36,062 bases of DNA from Psychrobacter vallis (GCF_904846715.1 NZ_CAJHBU010000026.1:1-36062), one strand, 5' to 3'. Positions 7,651 through 16,185 are shown, counted from the stretch's first letter. The notes: generated by a model from the letters alone, not told the origin. A program made the numbers and translations.

Positions 7651-8469
7651 TTGGTGCCAAGTTTTATGCCTCTCTTACCTTTATGCGCAGTCCTCATAAT
7701 TTTTCTAAGCGTCAGTGCTTGCCAACCAGTAAGTACCGAGGTGTCTGACAATGACAACGATAATTGGTCATGTCAGTCGCAAGACACCCCATTTGCCTAC
7801 AGCGCTTGTAGCCTTAAAGCCGAGGCGTTGACTAATGGCCGTTACTCACTGCAATTATTTTGGCAGCAGCCTGATAGTAAACAGCCCCTGCTCACTTTTG
7901 ATGCGCTGTTAGCAACCTTACCAGCCGAGCAAACACTTCATTTTGCCATGAATGCAGGTATGTACAATGAGAAATACGCGCCGATTGGCTATACCGTCAT
8001 CGATGGTAAAGAGAAACGCGCTTTGAACCTCAAAGAAGGCGGCGGCAATTTTCATCTGTTACCTAATGGCGTGCTGTGGTGGGATAAATCTGGCAATGTA
8101 CAGATTACTGAAAGCCAGACTTTAAATGAACAGATAAATAATAACGAAGCACAACCTTGGTATGCCACTCAATCTGGCCCTATGCTGGTCATCGATGACG
8201 AAATACATCCGCAATTCAACGCGGATAGCAATTCAATCAAATTGCGTAACGGTGTAGGTGTTTGCCGTGATGGCAGCATACAGTTCGCCAATAGCGATGC
8301 GCCTGTGACATTTTATCAGTTTGCATCACTCTTCAAGGATGAGTTGGGTTGTTCAAATGCGCTATTTTTGGATGGTGGCATTGCCTCAGCATTGTATGCA
8401 CCCAGTATTGATAAGCACGACAAAAAAGAGATGGGTGTGATGGTCGGGCTGGTTGAAAACAAAGATTAG
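7639..8469 (+). CDS. Phosphodiester glycosidase family lipoprotein (NAGPA-like)
   Basis: A 276-residue exported protein. The N terminus has one Arg, a hydrophobic stretch and a lipobox ending LSVSAC (cysteine about residue 28), so it should be lipidated. The mature part matches the NAGPA-like phosphodiester glycosidase family (formerly DUF2233): NAGMYNEKYAPIGYTVIDGK, KEGGGNFHLLPNGVLWW, QSGPMLV, and FLDGGIASALYAP near the C terminus. The family cleaves or binds sugar phosphodiesters; the bacterial substrate is unknown. The start codon and first residues fall in a dispersed repeat end, and no good ribosome site is seen; ATG 7666 is an alternative that would lose the positive charge. The TAG stop lies in another repeat (8466-8483). 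Confidence 0.87.
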   Translation: MNTRLVPSFMPLLPLCAVLIIFLSVSACQPVSTEVSDNDNDNWSCQSQDTPFAYSACSLKAEALTNGRYSLQLFWQQPDSKQPLLTFDALLATLPAEQTLHFAMNAGMYNEKYAPIGYTVIDGKEKRALNLKEGGGNFHLLPNGVLWWDKSGNVQITESQTLNEQINNNEAQPWYATQSGPMLVIDDEIHPQFNADSNSIKLRNGVGVCRDGSIQFANSDAPVTFYQFASLFKDELGCSNALFLDGGIASALYAPSIDKHDKKEMGVMVGLVENKD

Positions 8470-8483
8470 GGCGTGTTTGATAA
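8466..8483 (+). repeat. Solo copy of the MITE terminal repeat
   Basis: An 18-base stretch, TTAGGGCGTGTTTGATAA, identical to the left end of the MITE-like element at 12372-12389. No matching inverted end is seen nearby, so it is a solo or decayed end. It contains the stop codon of the glycosidase gene and touches the following terminator. Confidence 0.6.
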
Positions 8484-8524
8484 AAAAGCACTTAAGGCGA
8501 CGTTATCGTCTCAAGTGCTTTTTT
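8482..8524. terminator. Bidirectional terminator between convergent genes
   Basis: AAAAAAGCACTT (8482-8493) pairs perfectly with AAGTGCTTTTTT (8513-8524). A second small stem, GACG/CGTC, sits in the loop. The A and T tracts make it work in both directions, ending the glycosidase gene on the plus strand and the VWA gene on the minus strand. Confidence 0.9.
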
Positions 8525-8554
8525 CATTTTGCTGATACGAGTTTTGAGATAATA

Positions 8555-9778
8555 TTACCGTGCCATGTACTGGGTCATCTCCTCAACACCATGCAAGGTC
8601 ATCGGATACATTTTATTATCGAACAGTTTTTTGATCTCAACGATGGTTTGCGTATACTGCCAATAGCTCGGATTTTCAGGATTGAGCCACGCCACTTTAT
8701 CAAAATGCTCAAGCACGCGCTTCAACCATACGATGCCCGCTTCATTGTTCATGTACTCGACGCTACCGCCCACTGTCATGAGCTCATAAGGCGACATCGA
8801 GGCATCACCGACGAAGATAACGCGATACTCTCGTCCGTACTTGTTGAGCAGCTCAAACGTTGGCATTGGGGCGCTGTGGCGACGGTTGTTATCCTTCCAA
8901 ACATAGTCATACAAGCAATTGTGAAAGTAAAAGAACTCCAACGTTTTAAACTCATTTTTTGCCGCAGAAAACAGCTTTTCAAGTGCCTCTACATGGATAT
9001 CCATACTGCCACCCACATCAAATAGCATCAATACTTTGACACGGTTACGGCGCTCCGCTTGCATGCGTATGTCGAGTACGCCCTTTTTGGCGGTGCGTTT
9101 GATCGTCTCATGAATGTTCAGCTCATCAGCGCTGCCTGTCCGCGCAAATTGACGCAGATTACGTAATGCCATCTGAATTTGACGAGTGCCAAGCTGACTG
9201 TCATCATCGAGGTTACGATATTTGCGCTGCTCCCAAACTTTTGCCGCGCTGCGCTTGCGCGATTCACCGCCGACGCGCACCCCTTCTGGATGGTCGCCAT
9301 AGGCACCAAAGGGTGAGGTTCCGCCCGTTCCCACCCACTTACTACCCCCTTGATGACGCTCTTTTTGCTCTTTCAAACGCTCCTCAAGTGCTTTCATCAA
9401 CTCTTCAAGTGAGCCATATTTTTTCAGTAATCGTCTTTGTTCTTCAGTCAAATTCTTGGGATCAAGCTTTAAATCGAGCCACTCTTTAGGCACATCTGTC
9501 AGCTTAGCCAACAGCTCATCCATATCGAGACTATCAACACCCTCAAAATAATCCGCCATCGCCCGATCAAATTTATCAAAATGGCGCTCGTCTTTGACCA
9601 TACACAAACGAATCAGCCGATACAGATCTTCGCGGCTGGCAAAGGTGGACAACTCTGAGTTTTCCAGATGCGGCTGCATCATCAGCCCTTTATCTAATGC
9701 AGCATTTAGGTCAAGTAGCTCACGCGTACTGACAGGCACACCATAAGTACGCAAAGTATAGAATAGTTTTATGAACAT
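8555..9778 (-). CDS. VWA domain-containing protein (CoxE-like), partner of MoxR ATPase
   Basis: The N-terminal part (MFIKLFYTLRTYGVPVSTRE) is typical of CoxE/VWA-containing proteins encoded with MoxR ATPases. A charged linker follows, with KERHQGGSKWVGTGGTSPFG and HPEGVRVGGESRKRSA, and a C-terminal VWA domain with the metal-site motif FDVGGSMD. The pair probably acts as a chaperone or maturation system, like MoxR/CoxE, inserting metals or remodelling complexes; the client is not shown by context. I chose ATG 9778 (407 residues). A TTG at 9817 would add 13 residues, but it lies in the inserted repeat. The moxR gene is upstream on the same strand, 199 bases away. Confidence 0.9.
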   Translation of the reverse strand: MFIKLFYTLRTYGVPVSTRELLDLNAALDKGLMMQPHLENSELSTFASREDLYRLIRLCMVKDERHFDKFDRAMADYFEGVDSLDMDELLAKLTDVPKEWLDLKLDPKNLTEEQRRLLKKYGSLEELMKALEERLKEQKERHQGGSKWVGTGGTSPFGAYGDHPEGVRVGGESRKRSAAKVWEQRKYRNLDDDSQLGTRQIQMALRNLRQFARTGSADELNIHETIKRTAKKGVLDIRMQAERRNRVKVLMLFDVGGSMDIHVEALEKLFSAAKNEFKTLEFFYFHNCLYDYVWKDNNRRHSAPMPTFELLNKYGREYRVIFVGDASMSPYELMTVGGSVEYMNNEAGIVWLKRVLEHFDKVAWLNPENPSYWQYTQTIVEIKKLFDNKMYPMTLHGVEEMTQYMAR

Positions 9779-9803
9779 AAGAGTTGCATCACTTATTGTC
9801 AGG

Positions 9804-9949
9804 TATAGTAAGTTCAATATAAAAACGAGTCAGCTGAACGGGTATGAGTTTTTCGCAGCCTCTGTCTGCGCAGGCACAGCAAGCCAGAAAAATTTATACC
9901 CGTTCAGCGTTGCATTGCAATGTATCTGTTTTCTTTAGAGTCGACTATA
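9804..9949. repeat. Dispersed palindromic repeat, copy A (in the moxR-VWA operon)
   Basis: A 146-bp element with short inverted ends TATAGT (9804-9809) and ACTATA (9944-9949). Inside, GCTGAACGGGTAT (9833-9845) pairs perfectly over 13 bp with 9896-9908, enclosing a core (about 9849-9884) that contains TTTTTCGCAGCCTCTGT. The core is nearly identical, in opposite orientation, to copy B at 26040-26076. It fills most of the gap between moxR and the VWA gene. As RNA it would form a long hairpin within the mRNA. Confidence 0.8.
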
Positions 9950-9977
9950 TGATTACAATTCAAAAGTTTGTAAGGGC

Positions 9978-10835
9978 TTAACGACGCATCATATTGGCAA
10001 AACGCTGCAATAAACTCACATCGGCTTCGTTTTTGAGCAACGCTCCATACAATGGCGGAATCGATTTTTCACCGCGCAGATTTTCTTCTAATTCTGCTTG
10101 TGCCATGTCATCAGCGAGCAATAAAGTTAACCAATCGACCAACTCTGAGGTTGATGGTGGTTTTTTGAGGCCTTGAACATTACGCAGTTTATAAAAAATA
10201 TCCAGCGCATCATTGACCAATTTTTCTTGAATATTAGGAAAATGCACCTCAACGATTTGGCGCATGGTTTCTTCTTCAGGAAAGTCAATATAATGAAAAA
10301 AACAACGACGCAAAAACGCATCGGGCAGCTCTTTTTCATTGTTTGAGGTGATAATCACCACTGGACGCTGCTCGGCAGTGATGGTCTCGCCCGTCTCATA
10401 AACATAAAAAGACATCTTATCAAGCTCATGCAGCAAATCATTGGGGAACTCGATATCTGCTTTATCAATCTCATCGATCAGTAGTACGCTACGCTCTTTA
10501 CTGGTAAAGGCATCCCACAGTTTGCCAGGCTTGATATAGTTGCCAATCTCATAAACTTTGTCGTCACCCAATTGCGAATCTCGCAAACGCGATACCGCAT
10601 CGTACTCGTACAGACCTTGCTCAGCTTTGGTCGTCGATTTGATGTGCCACGTAATCAGTGGCATGCCCAAACTCTCAGCCACCTCTTCGGCCAATAACGT
10701 CTTACCTGTGCCCGGCTCTCCCTTAATTAGTAAGGGTTTTTGTAGCGTCATCGCTGCATTGACTGCCAGCTGTAGATCGTCGGTGGCAATATAGTTTTGT
10801 GTACCAGTAAAGCTTTTTTTAGTGTTATCAGTCAT
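9978..10835 (-). CDS. MoxR family AAA+ ATPase
   Basis: A 285-residue AAA+ ATPase of the MoxR type. It has Walker A GEPGTGKT at residues 39-46, Walker B VLLIDEIDKAD, sensor 1 ITSNNEKELPDAFLRRC with the arginine finger pair, and a small C-terminal lid domain. MoxR ATPases work with VWA proteins as chaperones that activate or insert cofactors in enzyme complexes; the gene just downstream is such a VWA protein, supporting this. The two should be co-transcribed, though a repeat separates them. The ATG is at 10835. The client enzyme cannot be told from the window. Confidence 0.93.
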   Translation of the reverse strand: MTDNTKKSFTGTQNYIATDDLQLAVNAAMTLQKPLLIKGEPGTGKTLLAEEVAESLGMPLITWHIKSTTKAEQGLYEYDAVSRLRDSQLGDDKVYEIGNYIKPGKLWDAFTSKERSVLLIDEIDKADIEFPNDLLHELDKMSFYVYETGETITAEQRPVVIITSNNEKELPDAFLRRCFFHYIDFPEEETMRQIVEVHFPNIQEKLVNDALDIFYKLRNVQGLKKPPSTSELVDWLTLLLADDMAQAELEENLRGEKSIPPLYGALLKNEADVSLLQRFANMMRR

Positions 10836-11028
10836 GGTTGGGTCTCAGTTATTGTTATAGATTAAAAGTTATAAAGTAAATCGGTAGAAAATAAAGAATC
10901 ATTTAGATTAGCACAGCCTTGCCCATTGCCAAAATACTTATGCGTTCGCAGTTATTACCGAATACTGTATGCCTCTAAAGACATTAAAATACTTAACTCT
11001 ACACTTCTTAATAAATACGCTTGCATAA

Positions 11029-11053
11029 AAAAAGACACGCAGGGTGTCTTTTT
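11029..11053. terminator. Terminator downstream of the 213-aa membrane protein gene
   Basis: AAAAAGACAC (11029-11038) pairs with GTGTCTTTTT (11044-11053) around the loop GCAGG. A and T tracts on both sides allow use in either direction; its place suits the end of the minus-strand gene at 11126. Confidence 0.85.
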
Positions 11054-11125
11054 CATTTATAACCTCTTAGCTGACTCAATGGTCAACTTAGTAGATGCTG
11101 TTTTTAAGAGTAGTATAACACTCTA

Positions 11126-11767
11126 TTATTTATCAGCGTTTTCAGTGTTGGCTTTTTTAGATGAAGCGCTGTCTTTTGCTAAGCTGACTTCGGTTGTGGG
11201 CTTAGCTGCTACAGGTGTTTTTTTAGATGACTGAGTATTGTCTGGCTGTTCATCGAAAGCCGCGCCTTCTGTCAAATAGTTACCCGTGGTCAATTGCATC
11301 GTTGCTTGGGTATCCTCTGACGCACGACTGCGTGCTTTGTCCAAACTTGACTCAAATACACCGCGGATAAGCTGCCAAATAAAGCCAACAAACAAGCCAA
11401 CCACCAATACCACCAGTATTGGCAGCATGTTGGTAATCGCGCCAGCGGTATCTTTCATCATAATGGCATAAACCACGCTAATGCTGGCTGGGGCAATCAC
11501 ACTAGGGTCGCTAAGAGCAGTACCTGGTGCTAACAAAACAGCAAATAGCATCATCCAACTCATACCACCCAATGGACGCGGCAACATACGAGCGACCAGC
11601 AACCACAGCACCAACACGATAATGACCCCACCAAGATACGCATACATTGGTAAGTCTGCGGGCGGCACGTCTTTTACCAGTTGTCCCCACCAGATAGCAA
11701 TCTCGCCGAGAATATCACTGATGGCTTCCAGCGGTAAGCTGTGTACGATATTTTTTAACCAGTCCAT
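11126..11767 (-). CDS. Membrane protein of unknown function, 213 aa
   Basis: Not recognised as a named family. The order is an amphipathic N terminus (residues 1-35); three or so membrane segments near 44-62 (YLGGVIIVLVLWLLVAR), 70-105 and 115-137 (MLPILVVLVVGLFVGFIW); then a polar, low-complexity tail from about 145 rich in Thr, Ser, Lys and Ala. The start ATG at 11767 begins MDWLKNIVHSL. A terminator follows at 11029-11053. It stands alone between moxR and ycgL on the same strand, with a gap of about 290 bases to moxR, so it is likely a separate transcript. Role unknown. Confidence 0.82.
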   Translation of the reverse strand: MDWLKNIVHSLPLEAISDILGEIAIWWGQLVKDVPPADLPMYAYLGGVIIVLVLWLLVARMLPRPLGGMSWMMLFAVLLAPGTALSDPSVIAPASISVVYAIMMKDTAGAITNMLPILVVLVVGLFVGFIWQLIRGVFESSLDKARSRASEDTQATMQLTTGNYLTEGAAFDEQPDNTQSSKKTPVAAKPTTEVSLAKDSASSKKANTENADK

Positions 11768-11969
11768 GCGCGTTTCATTACCTGCGTTTATAAATGGTGC
11801 GACACGTTTTTGCGTTTAACCACATATGATACGTTCTGCCATACGATAAATAAGACCGGATCATCATCAACATGCCCACTTGATAGGCTGCTAGTTTATC
11901 ACGACTTACTATTGAAATGCATGTGAGCAAATGTGTCGCAAATTTTCTATCGGTTGTCTATCAAAAACA

Positions 11970-12290
11970 TCAATCGTAAATATTGTCTTGTGCTTCGCGT
12001 GCACGTAGCTCCGCTTGGCGACGCATAACATCTTGCGGTGGCATTTGCACAAAATACCCTTGCGACTGTAACTTTGCCAGTACTTCTTCTTTATTAACAC
12101 GAGCAAGCGTTGGCGTGGTTGCCAAATCCAAATGCATGACAAATTTACTACGACCTAAGCCTGCACGGAAGTCTTTTGGCAAGACACCGAGCCAGTCCTT
12201 AATCTCATCGGTATCGTCAGGATAATCAGGACGCGCAATATAGACATACATGTCGTCGTGTTTGGGAAACTTATAAATATCACAATGCAT
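11970..12290 (-). CDS. ycgL: YcgL domain-containing protein
   Basis: A 106-residue cytoplasmic protein matching the YcgL family: MHCDIYKFPKHDDMYVYIA at the N terminus, LPKDFRAGLGRSKFVMHLDL in the middle and LQSQGYFVQMPPQ near the C terminus. Structures of family members exist, but the molecular function is not settled. In Pseudomonas the gene lies next to rnd (RNase D); here rnd is about 7.7 kb away with the glycine cleavage locus between. A GAGAG ribosome site precedes the ATG at 12290. Confidence 0.92.
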   Translation of the reverse strand: MHCDIYKFPKHDDMYVYIARPDYPDDTDEIKDWLGVLPKDFRAGLGRSKFVMHLDLATTPTLARVNKEEVLAKLQSQGYFVQMPPQDVMRRQAELRAREAQDNIYD

Positions 12291-12374
12291 GAGAACACTC
12301 TCTTAGAAACTATAGACATAGGTTAGCATATTTTGGGCAAATATCAGTAATGGCTTTAAATTTTGCAATGGTTA

Positions 12375-12652
12375 GGGCGTGTTTGATAATTCAACCATGG
12401 CACTGACAGAGACTATTTTTTAGACGATTCGAAGGTAAAAATAGTGAGTATAGTTATTCTATACGTCTATTTTTAGCAATGAAGCGGCAAAAAAGAGTCC
12501 TGTCCCCTGTTTTTATTATTGGGGCTGATGCTAAAACTGCCCCATACTGCGTTGCAAGTCTTGCTAAGGTATTCACATTATCATCGACTTGCGCCTTGTC
12601 TGGAACCGTTTTAGCAATCAGCAGTGCCTATTTGTGAATATCAAAAACGCCC
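12375..12652. mobile_element. MITE-like element with TA target duplication
   Basis: A 278-bp element. The left end GGGCGTGTTTGATAATTCA and the inverted right end GGGCGTTTTTGATATTCA are near-identical terminal repeats. Both are flanked by TA (12373-12374 and 12653-12654), as after insertion by an IS630- or IS5-like transposase. Inside is a second inverted repeat, GCTGATGCTAAAAC (12524-12537) with GTTTTAGCAATCAGC (12608-12622). No transposase is encoded. It lies just upstream of the gcv promoter. Confidence 0.7.
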
Positions 12653-12775
12653 TAATCGCTTCGATATTTATGCAATACCTAAAAATAAAAGTGCTCGGAT
12701 ACTGTATTAAATGGCTGATTATCCTCAGTAAAACCTGTTTTTTTCAAAATTATCCATTTTAATATCTTTGATGAC

Positions 12776-12804
12776 TTGTAAAAGCATCTGGAACCTTTCA
12801 TAAT
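12776..12804 (+). promoter_or_regulatory. Putative sigma-70 promoter of the gcv operon
   Basis: TTGTAA (-35, 12776-12781) and CATAAT (-10, 12799-12804) are 17 bases apart. Transcription would start near 12811, right at the 5' strand of riboswitch stem P1 (12809-12819), a good positional fit. Confidence 0.6.
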
Positions 12805-12808
12805 AAAA

Positions 12809-13178
12809 GCGTTTTTCAGGAGAGAGTTTGTAGTCACCATTGTATTATAAAAAATATTATACAAAGACATCGTATCAACCGCATTGGTCATACGACGTCT
12901 ATAATGACTACATGACCACCGAAGGCGCATCCACCCTGCCAATCGCTCAGGTAAAAGGACTGAAAAACGCATGTCATTATGGTTTAGTGATGGGCTATCA
13001 ATCGCACATGACACACAAACATAAGGCATAACAAATCTGGAGAGCGGTAAGAACGGACGACGTCTTACCCACCGAAGGGGAGAAAATGCGACATTATCTT
13101 ATTTGGTTTTTAAAGGCTGATGCTTTTAAAAATAAGCAGTGATGGTTCGTGTTGAAAATCTCAGGTCACAGGACAGAT
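12809..13178 (+). promoter_or_regulatory. Tandem glycine riboswitch upstream of gcvT
   Basis: Two glycine aptamers. In aptamer I (12809-12970), P1 is an 11-bp helix, GCGTTTTTCAG with CTGAAAAACGC; then GGAGAGAG; P3 base GTAGTCA/TGACTAC (12830-12836/12905-12911); core ACCGAAGG (12918-12925); and CGCTCAGGTAAAAGGAC. In aptamer II (13035-13178), P1 is ATCTG/CAGAT; then GGAGAGCGG; P3 GGTAAGA/TCTTACC (13046-13052/13063-13069); core CACCGAAGGGG; and ATCTCAGGTCACAGGAC. These are the family hallmarks. Glycine binding is expected to favour expression of the cleavage system. The linker of about 64 bases is much longer than usual and holds TGTCAT/ATGACA (12972-12977/13008-13013). Confidence 0.93.
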
Positions 13179-13357
13179 AGGGCTTTTGCTTAAACCGACG
13201 TTCAGCGTCTGTTTGGCTGACTGCTTTATATGTATTTTCCGTGCCACCCTTTGATGTAATATTTGCACCCTGCAATGTTGCTTCTCGCTACTATGATAAT
13301 GCGCATCAGCCCCTGTACTTTTATGAAGTGCAATTGATGTACACATAAGGATTTGTT

Positions 13358-14545
13358 ATGACCGATACTCAAGATACTACCTCTCAAAGCGCCCACACTT
13401 CAGCCCCTAAGCGCACACCTCTTTACCAGTCTCACGTCGATAGTGATGGCAAACTGGTGGATTTTTCTGGCTGGGAATTGCCGATTCATTATGGTTCACA
13501 AATCGAAGAGCATGAAGCCGTCCGTACCGATGCAGGTATGTTTGATGTCTCACATATGGTCGTCACCGATATCAAAGGCGCTAACACCAAAGCATGGCTG
13601 CAAAAACTACTGGCCAATGACGTCGATAAATTAACAACCGTTGGTAAAGCGCTTTATTCTGGCATGCTAAATGAGCAAGGCGGTGTCATCGATGATTTGA
13701 TTGTTTATCTAATGAATGATGACACCACTGAATACCGTATCGTCTCAAACGCTGCTACCCGCGATAAAGATTTGGCACAGTTTAATAAAGTCGCTGAAGA
13801 TTTCGACATCACCATCACCGAGCGTCCAGAGCTTGCTATGATTGCGGTGCAAGGACCAAATGCGGTTGAAAAATTGGCACAAGCCAAACCAAGCTGGGCG
13901 GACACGTTAGCAGCGCTGAAACCTTTCGTTGGTGCTGATTTGACTGATATTGAAGGTGCTGATTGGTTTGTGGCGCGTACTGGCTACACGGGTGAAGATG
14001 GCGTCGAAGTTATCATGCATGGTGATGATGCCCCAGCGTTCTTTGAGCAACTAAAAGCCAATGGCATAAAACCTGCCGGTCTTGGTGCACGAGATACCCT
14101 ACGTATGGAAGCTGGCATGAACCTTTATGGTCATGACATGGACGAAACCATCAATCCTTATGAATGCAATATGGGCTGGACGCTCGCGCTAAAAGACGAG
14201 CGCGATTTTGTCGGTCGCGCGGCATTGGTCAGCAAACGCAAACAAGCAAAAGATGACAACACTGCCATGAAACAAGTCGGCCTGCTCTTGACGACTCGCG
14301 GCGTATTACGTGAAGGCATGGCTGTCACGATCAATCAAGGCACAGATAAAGAACAAACGGGTATTATCACCAGTGGCACATTCTCCCCTAGCCTAAAAAA
14401 CTCAATTGCCATTGCCCGTGTACCTGCTAGCGTATCAGAGGATGATAACGTGCAAGTTGATCTACGCGGCAAAGGTAAGTTCGTTGATGTGCGCGTTCTT
14501 AAACTACCGTTTGTCCGTAATGGTAAACAGCAGTTTGACTCGTAG
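13358..14545 (+). CDS. gcvT: Glycine cleavage system aminomethyltransferase (T protein)
   Basis: Transfers the methylene group from the aminomethyl arm of GcvH to tetrahydrofolate, releasing ammonia. Recognised blocks: [20 protein letters not shown] near the N terminus, [52 protein letters not shown] (folate site) and [19 protein letters not shown] near the C terminus. At 395 residues it has about 25 extra polar N-terminal residues compared with the E. coli protein. TAAGGA lies six bases before the ATG. It is first in the riboswitch-led operon gcvT-gcvH-nitroreductase-gcvP. Confidence 0.97.
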   Translation: MTDTQDTTSQSAHTSAPKRTPLYQSHVDSDGKLVDFSGWELPIHYGSQIEEHEAVRTDAGMFDVSHMVVTDIKGANTKAWLQKLLANDVDKLTTVGKALYSGMLNEQGGVIDDLIVYLMNDDTTEYRIVSNAATRDKDLAQFNKVAEDFDITITERPELAMIAVQGPNAVEKLAQAKPSWADTLAALKPFVGADLTDIEGADWFVARTGYTGEDGVEVIMHGDDAPAFFEQLKANGIKPAGLGARDTLRMEAGMNLYGHDMDETINPYECNMGWTLALKDERDFVGRAALVSKRKQAKDDNTAMKQVGLLLTTRGVLREGMAVTINQGTDKEQTGIITSGTFSPSLKNSIAIARVPASVSEDDNVQVDLRGKGKFVDVRVLKLPFVRNGKQQFDS

Positions 14546-14614
14546 GCGTTATAAATTCTATTATTAGCTTCCATTTTCTTTGTTAATTAACCTCTATCAT
14601 TTAGGAGAGAGACC

Positions 14615-14995
14615 ATGAGCAACATCCCAGCAGAATTAAAATACATCGCGAGTCACGAGTGGTTACGCCTAGAAGACGACGGTACGATCACGGTCGGTAT
14701 TACTGACCATGCACAAGACCTATTGGGTGACGTGGTATTTGTTGAGCTTCCTGATGTTGGTGACATCATCGCTGTTGATGATGAAATCTCAGTGGTTGAA
14801 TCAGTAAAAGCCGCGTCTGACGTTTATGCCCCTCTCTCAGGTGAAGTGGTTGAAATCAATGAAGCGCTAGAAGATGATCCTGAAATCATCAACTCTGACC
14901 CGTATGGCGAAGGTTGGTTCTTTAGAATGAAACCTGACAACATCGCTGACTACGAAGCACTAATGACTGCTGATGAGTACGAAAGCGACTTATAA
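14615..14995 (+). CDS. gcvH: Glycine cleavage system lipoyl carrier (H protein)
   Basis: Shuttles the aminomethyl group between GcvP and GcvT on a lipoyl-lysine arm. The 126-residue length and sequence are typical: [34 protein letters not shown], and [19 protein letters not shown] with the lipoylated lysine K65; C-terminal ending near [13 protein letters not shown] strong ribosome site (TAGGAGAGAG) precedes the ATG, giving high output, as is usual for this carrier. It follows gcvT by 69 bases. A GATAC/GTATC hairpin (15093-15114) lies downstream. Confidence 0.98.
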   Translation: MSNIPAELKYIASHEWLRLEDDGTITVGITDHAQDLLGDVVFVELPDVGDIIAVDDEISVVESVKAASDVYAPLSGEVVEINEALEDDPEIINSDPYGEGWFFRMKPDNIADYEALMTADEYESDL

Positions 14996-15313
14996 GCAAA
15001 GCATTTTTTCAGTAATTAGCAATAGTTAACGTATCTCGTCATTTACTGAAATACTAGCACTTATAAAATACTAGACCCGACTGATTATTATGGATACTGG
15101 CACTAGCTGGTATCTATACTTTCTATTTAAACTATTTGAACATCCTTTCTCATTAAAAGCGTTGACTCATTGACCACGCTTGTTGTTTGAAAGCAGCTTT
15201 ATATATGTAGATCACCAACACTCATTATCGTCCGATGTTATTGCTCCCAAGCGTTATCTCATTGACTCGTATTGATCACCTGTTCGAATCCCAATGAATA
15301 TGTGCTATCAATA
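14996..15313 (+). other. 318-base gap between gcvH and the nitroreductase gene
   Basis: No gene seen. Two inverted repeats are present: TTTCAGTAA with TTACTGAAA (15007-15015/15043-15051), and GATACTGGC with GCTGGTATC (15093-15101/15106-15114, two G-T pairs, loop ACTA). The second could act as a weak terminator or mRNA stabiliser after gcvH. A separate promoter for the nitroreductase and gcvP may lie in the AT-rich remainder, but I cannot name one. Confidence 0.5.
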
Positions 15314-16114
15314 ATGACTCACACGGATAACTCAATCCCCAGCATGGATCCTAATATGACAGCCAATAGTGACAATAAAGACAGCATTGCTACGCCCAAT
15401 CATACGCCGCAGCTACAAGCGTTTCGCGATATCGTAGAGTCACGTCGCTCAGTGCGCCGCTTTACTGATACGCCGATACCTGATGACGTACTAGCAGACT
15501 GTCTGCGTTTGGCCATGCTAGCACCAAACTCTAGCAACTTACAGCCGTGGGAATTTTATGTGATTGACAGTGCTGACAGTCGTAAGCAGGCGGTCAAAAA
15601 CTGCATGAATCAAAACGCAGCAAAAACCGCCACCCGCTTAATCGCTGTCGTTGCCCGCACCGATATTTGGCATGAGCATGCCCAGCAGATTTTACGTGAG
15701 TATCCAGATAAACCTGTGCCAAAAAAGGTTAAAGACTACTACACCAAAGTCGTGGCTATGGATTTTTTGCGTGGCCCAGCTAATGTGGTATCAGCCGCAA
15801 AATGGGGCGCGACGCAAATCGTTAGACGCGTAAAAGGGCCGATCAAATCGCCTTACTATACCTTTGAAGACACCAAAAACTGGGCAACCAATAACACTGC
15901 TCTTGCGGCCGAAAACCTCATGCTAGCACTACGCGCACATGGATTTGATAGCTGTGCGATGGGCGGCTTCGATGAGCCGGCCATGAAGCAATTATTAGGT
16001 TTAAGCGACGATCAGCACATCATTATGATGATTGGTGCAGGTGAGCGTGCTGACAATGGCGTTTACAATACCCAATTCCGCTTTGATCAAGACCAGTTTG
16101 TGCACTATGTATAG
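15314..16114 (+). CDS. Nitroreductase family protein
   Basis: An FMN-dependent NAD(P)H oxidoreductase of the nitroreductase superfamily: ESRRSVRRFTDTPIPDD (FMN phosphate contact), LAMLAPNSSNLQPWEFYV, NTALAAENLMLALRAHGFDS and GAGERADNGVY near the C terminus. The physiological substrate is unknown. I place the start at ATG 15314 (266 residues); an upstream TTG at 15272 is possible, as are ATGs at 15344 and 15356, since no clear ribosome site decides. The first ~30 residues are polar and probably disordered. It sits between gcvH and gcvP, an unusual insertion in a glycine cleavage operon, and its stop is 71 bases before gcvP. Confidence 0.9.
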   Translation: MTHTDNSIPSMDPNMTANSDNKDSIATPNHTPQLQAFRDIVESRRSVRRFTDTPIPDDVLADCLRLAMLAPNSSNLQPWEFYVIDSADSRKQAVKNCMNQNAAKTATRLIAVVARTDIWHEHAQQILREYPDKPVPKKVKDYYTKVVAMDFLRGPANVVSAAKWGATQIVRRVKGPIKSPYYTFEDTKNWATNNTALAAENLMLALRAHGFDSCAMGGFDEPAMKQLLGLSDDQHIIMMIGAGERADNGVYNTQFRFDQDQFVHYV

Positions 16115-16185
16115 AAGTATTGTATAAGTGCCGCCATTTTTTATTTTAGTTCATCTTTTTATTACTCCCTGAATCAAGGACTGTC

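Larger units (their letters stand above)
12291..12808. other. Non-coding region upstream of the glycine riboswitch
   Basis: Holds a MITE-like element (12375-12652) and the probable promoter for the gcv operon (12776-12804). No open frame here resembles a real gene. The remaining bases are AT-rich and show nothing else I can support. Confidence 0.6.

Noticed and set aside
8453..9025. 190-aa plus-strand frame opposite the VWA gene
   Set aside because: It overlaps the bidirectional terminator and is antisense to a recognisable VWA protein.
10926..11234. 102-aa plus-strand frame
   Set aside because: It runs through the terminator at 11029-11053 and into the antisense of the membrane-protein gene; no ribosome site.
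12679..13029. 116-aa minus-strand open frame
   Set aside because: It also runs through the promoter and riboswitch; its composition is unlike a protein and it has no family features.
12840..13031. 63-aa open frame upstream of gcvT
   Set aside because: It overlaps the tandem glycine riboswitch and has no ribosome site; the sequence is explained by RNA structure.
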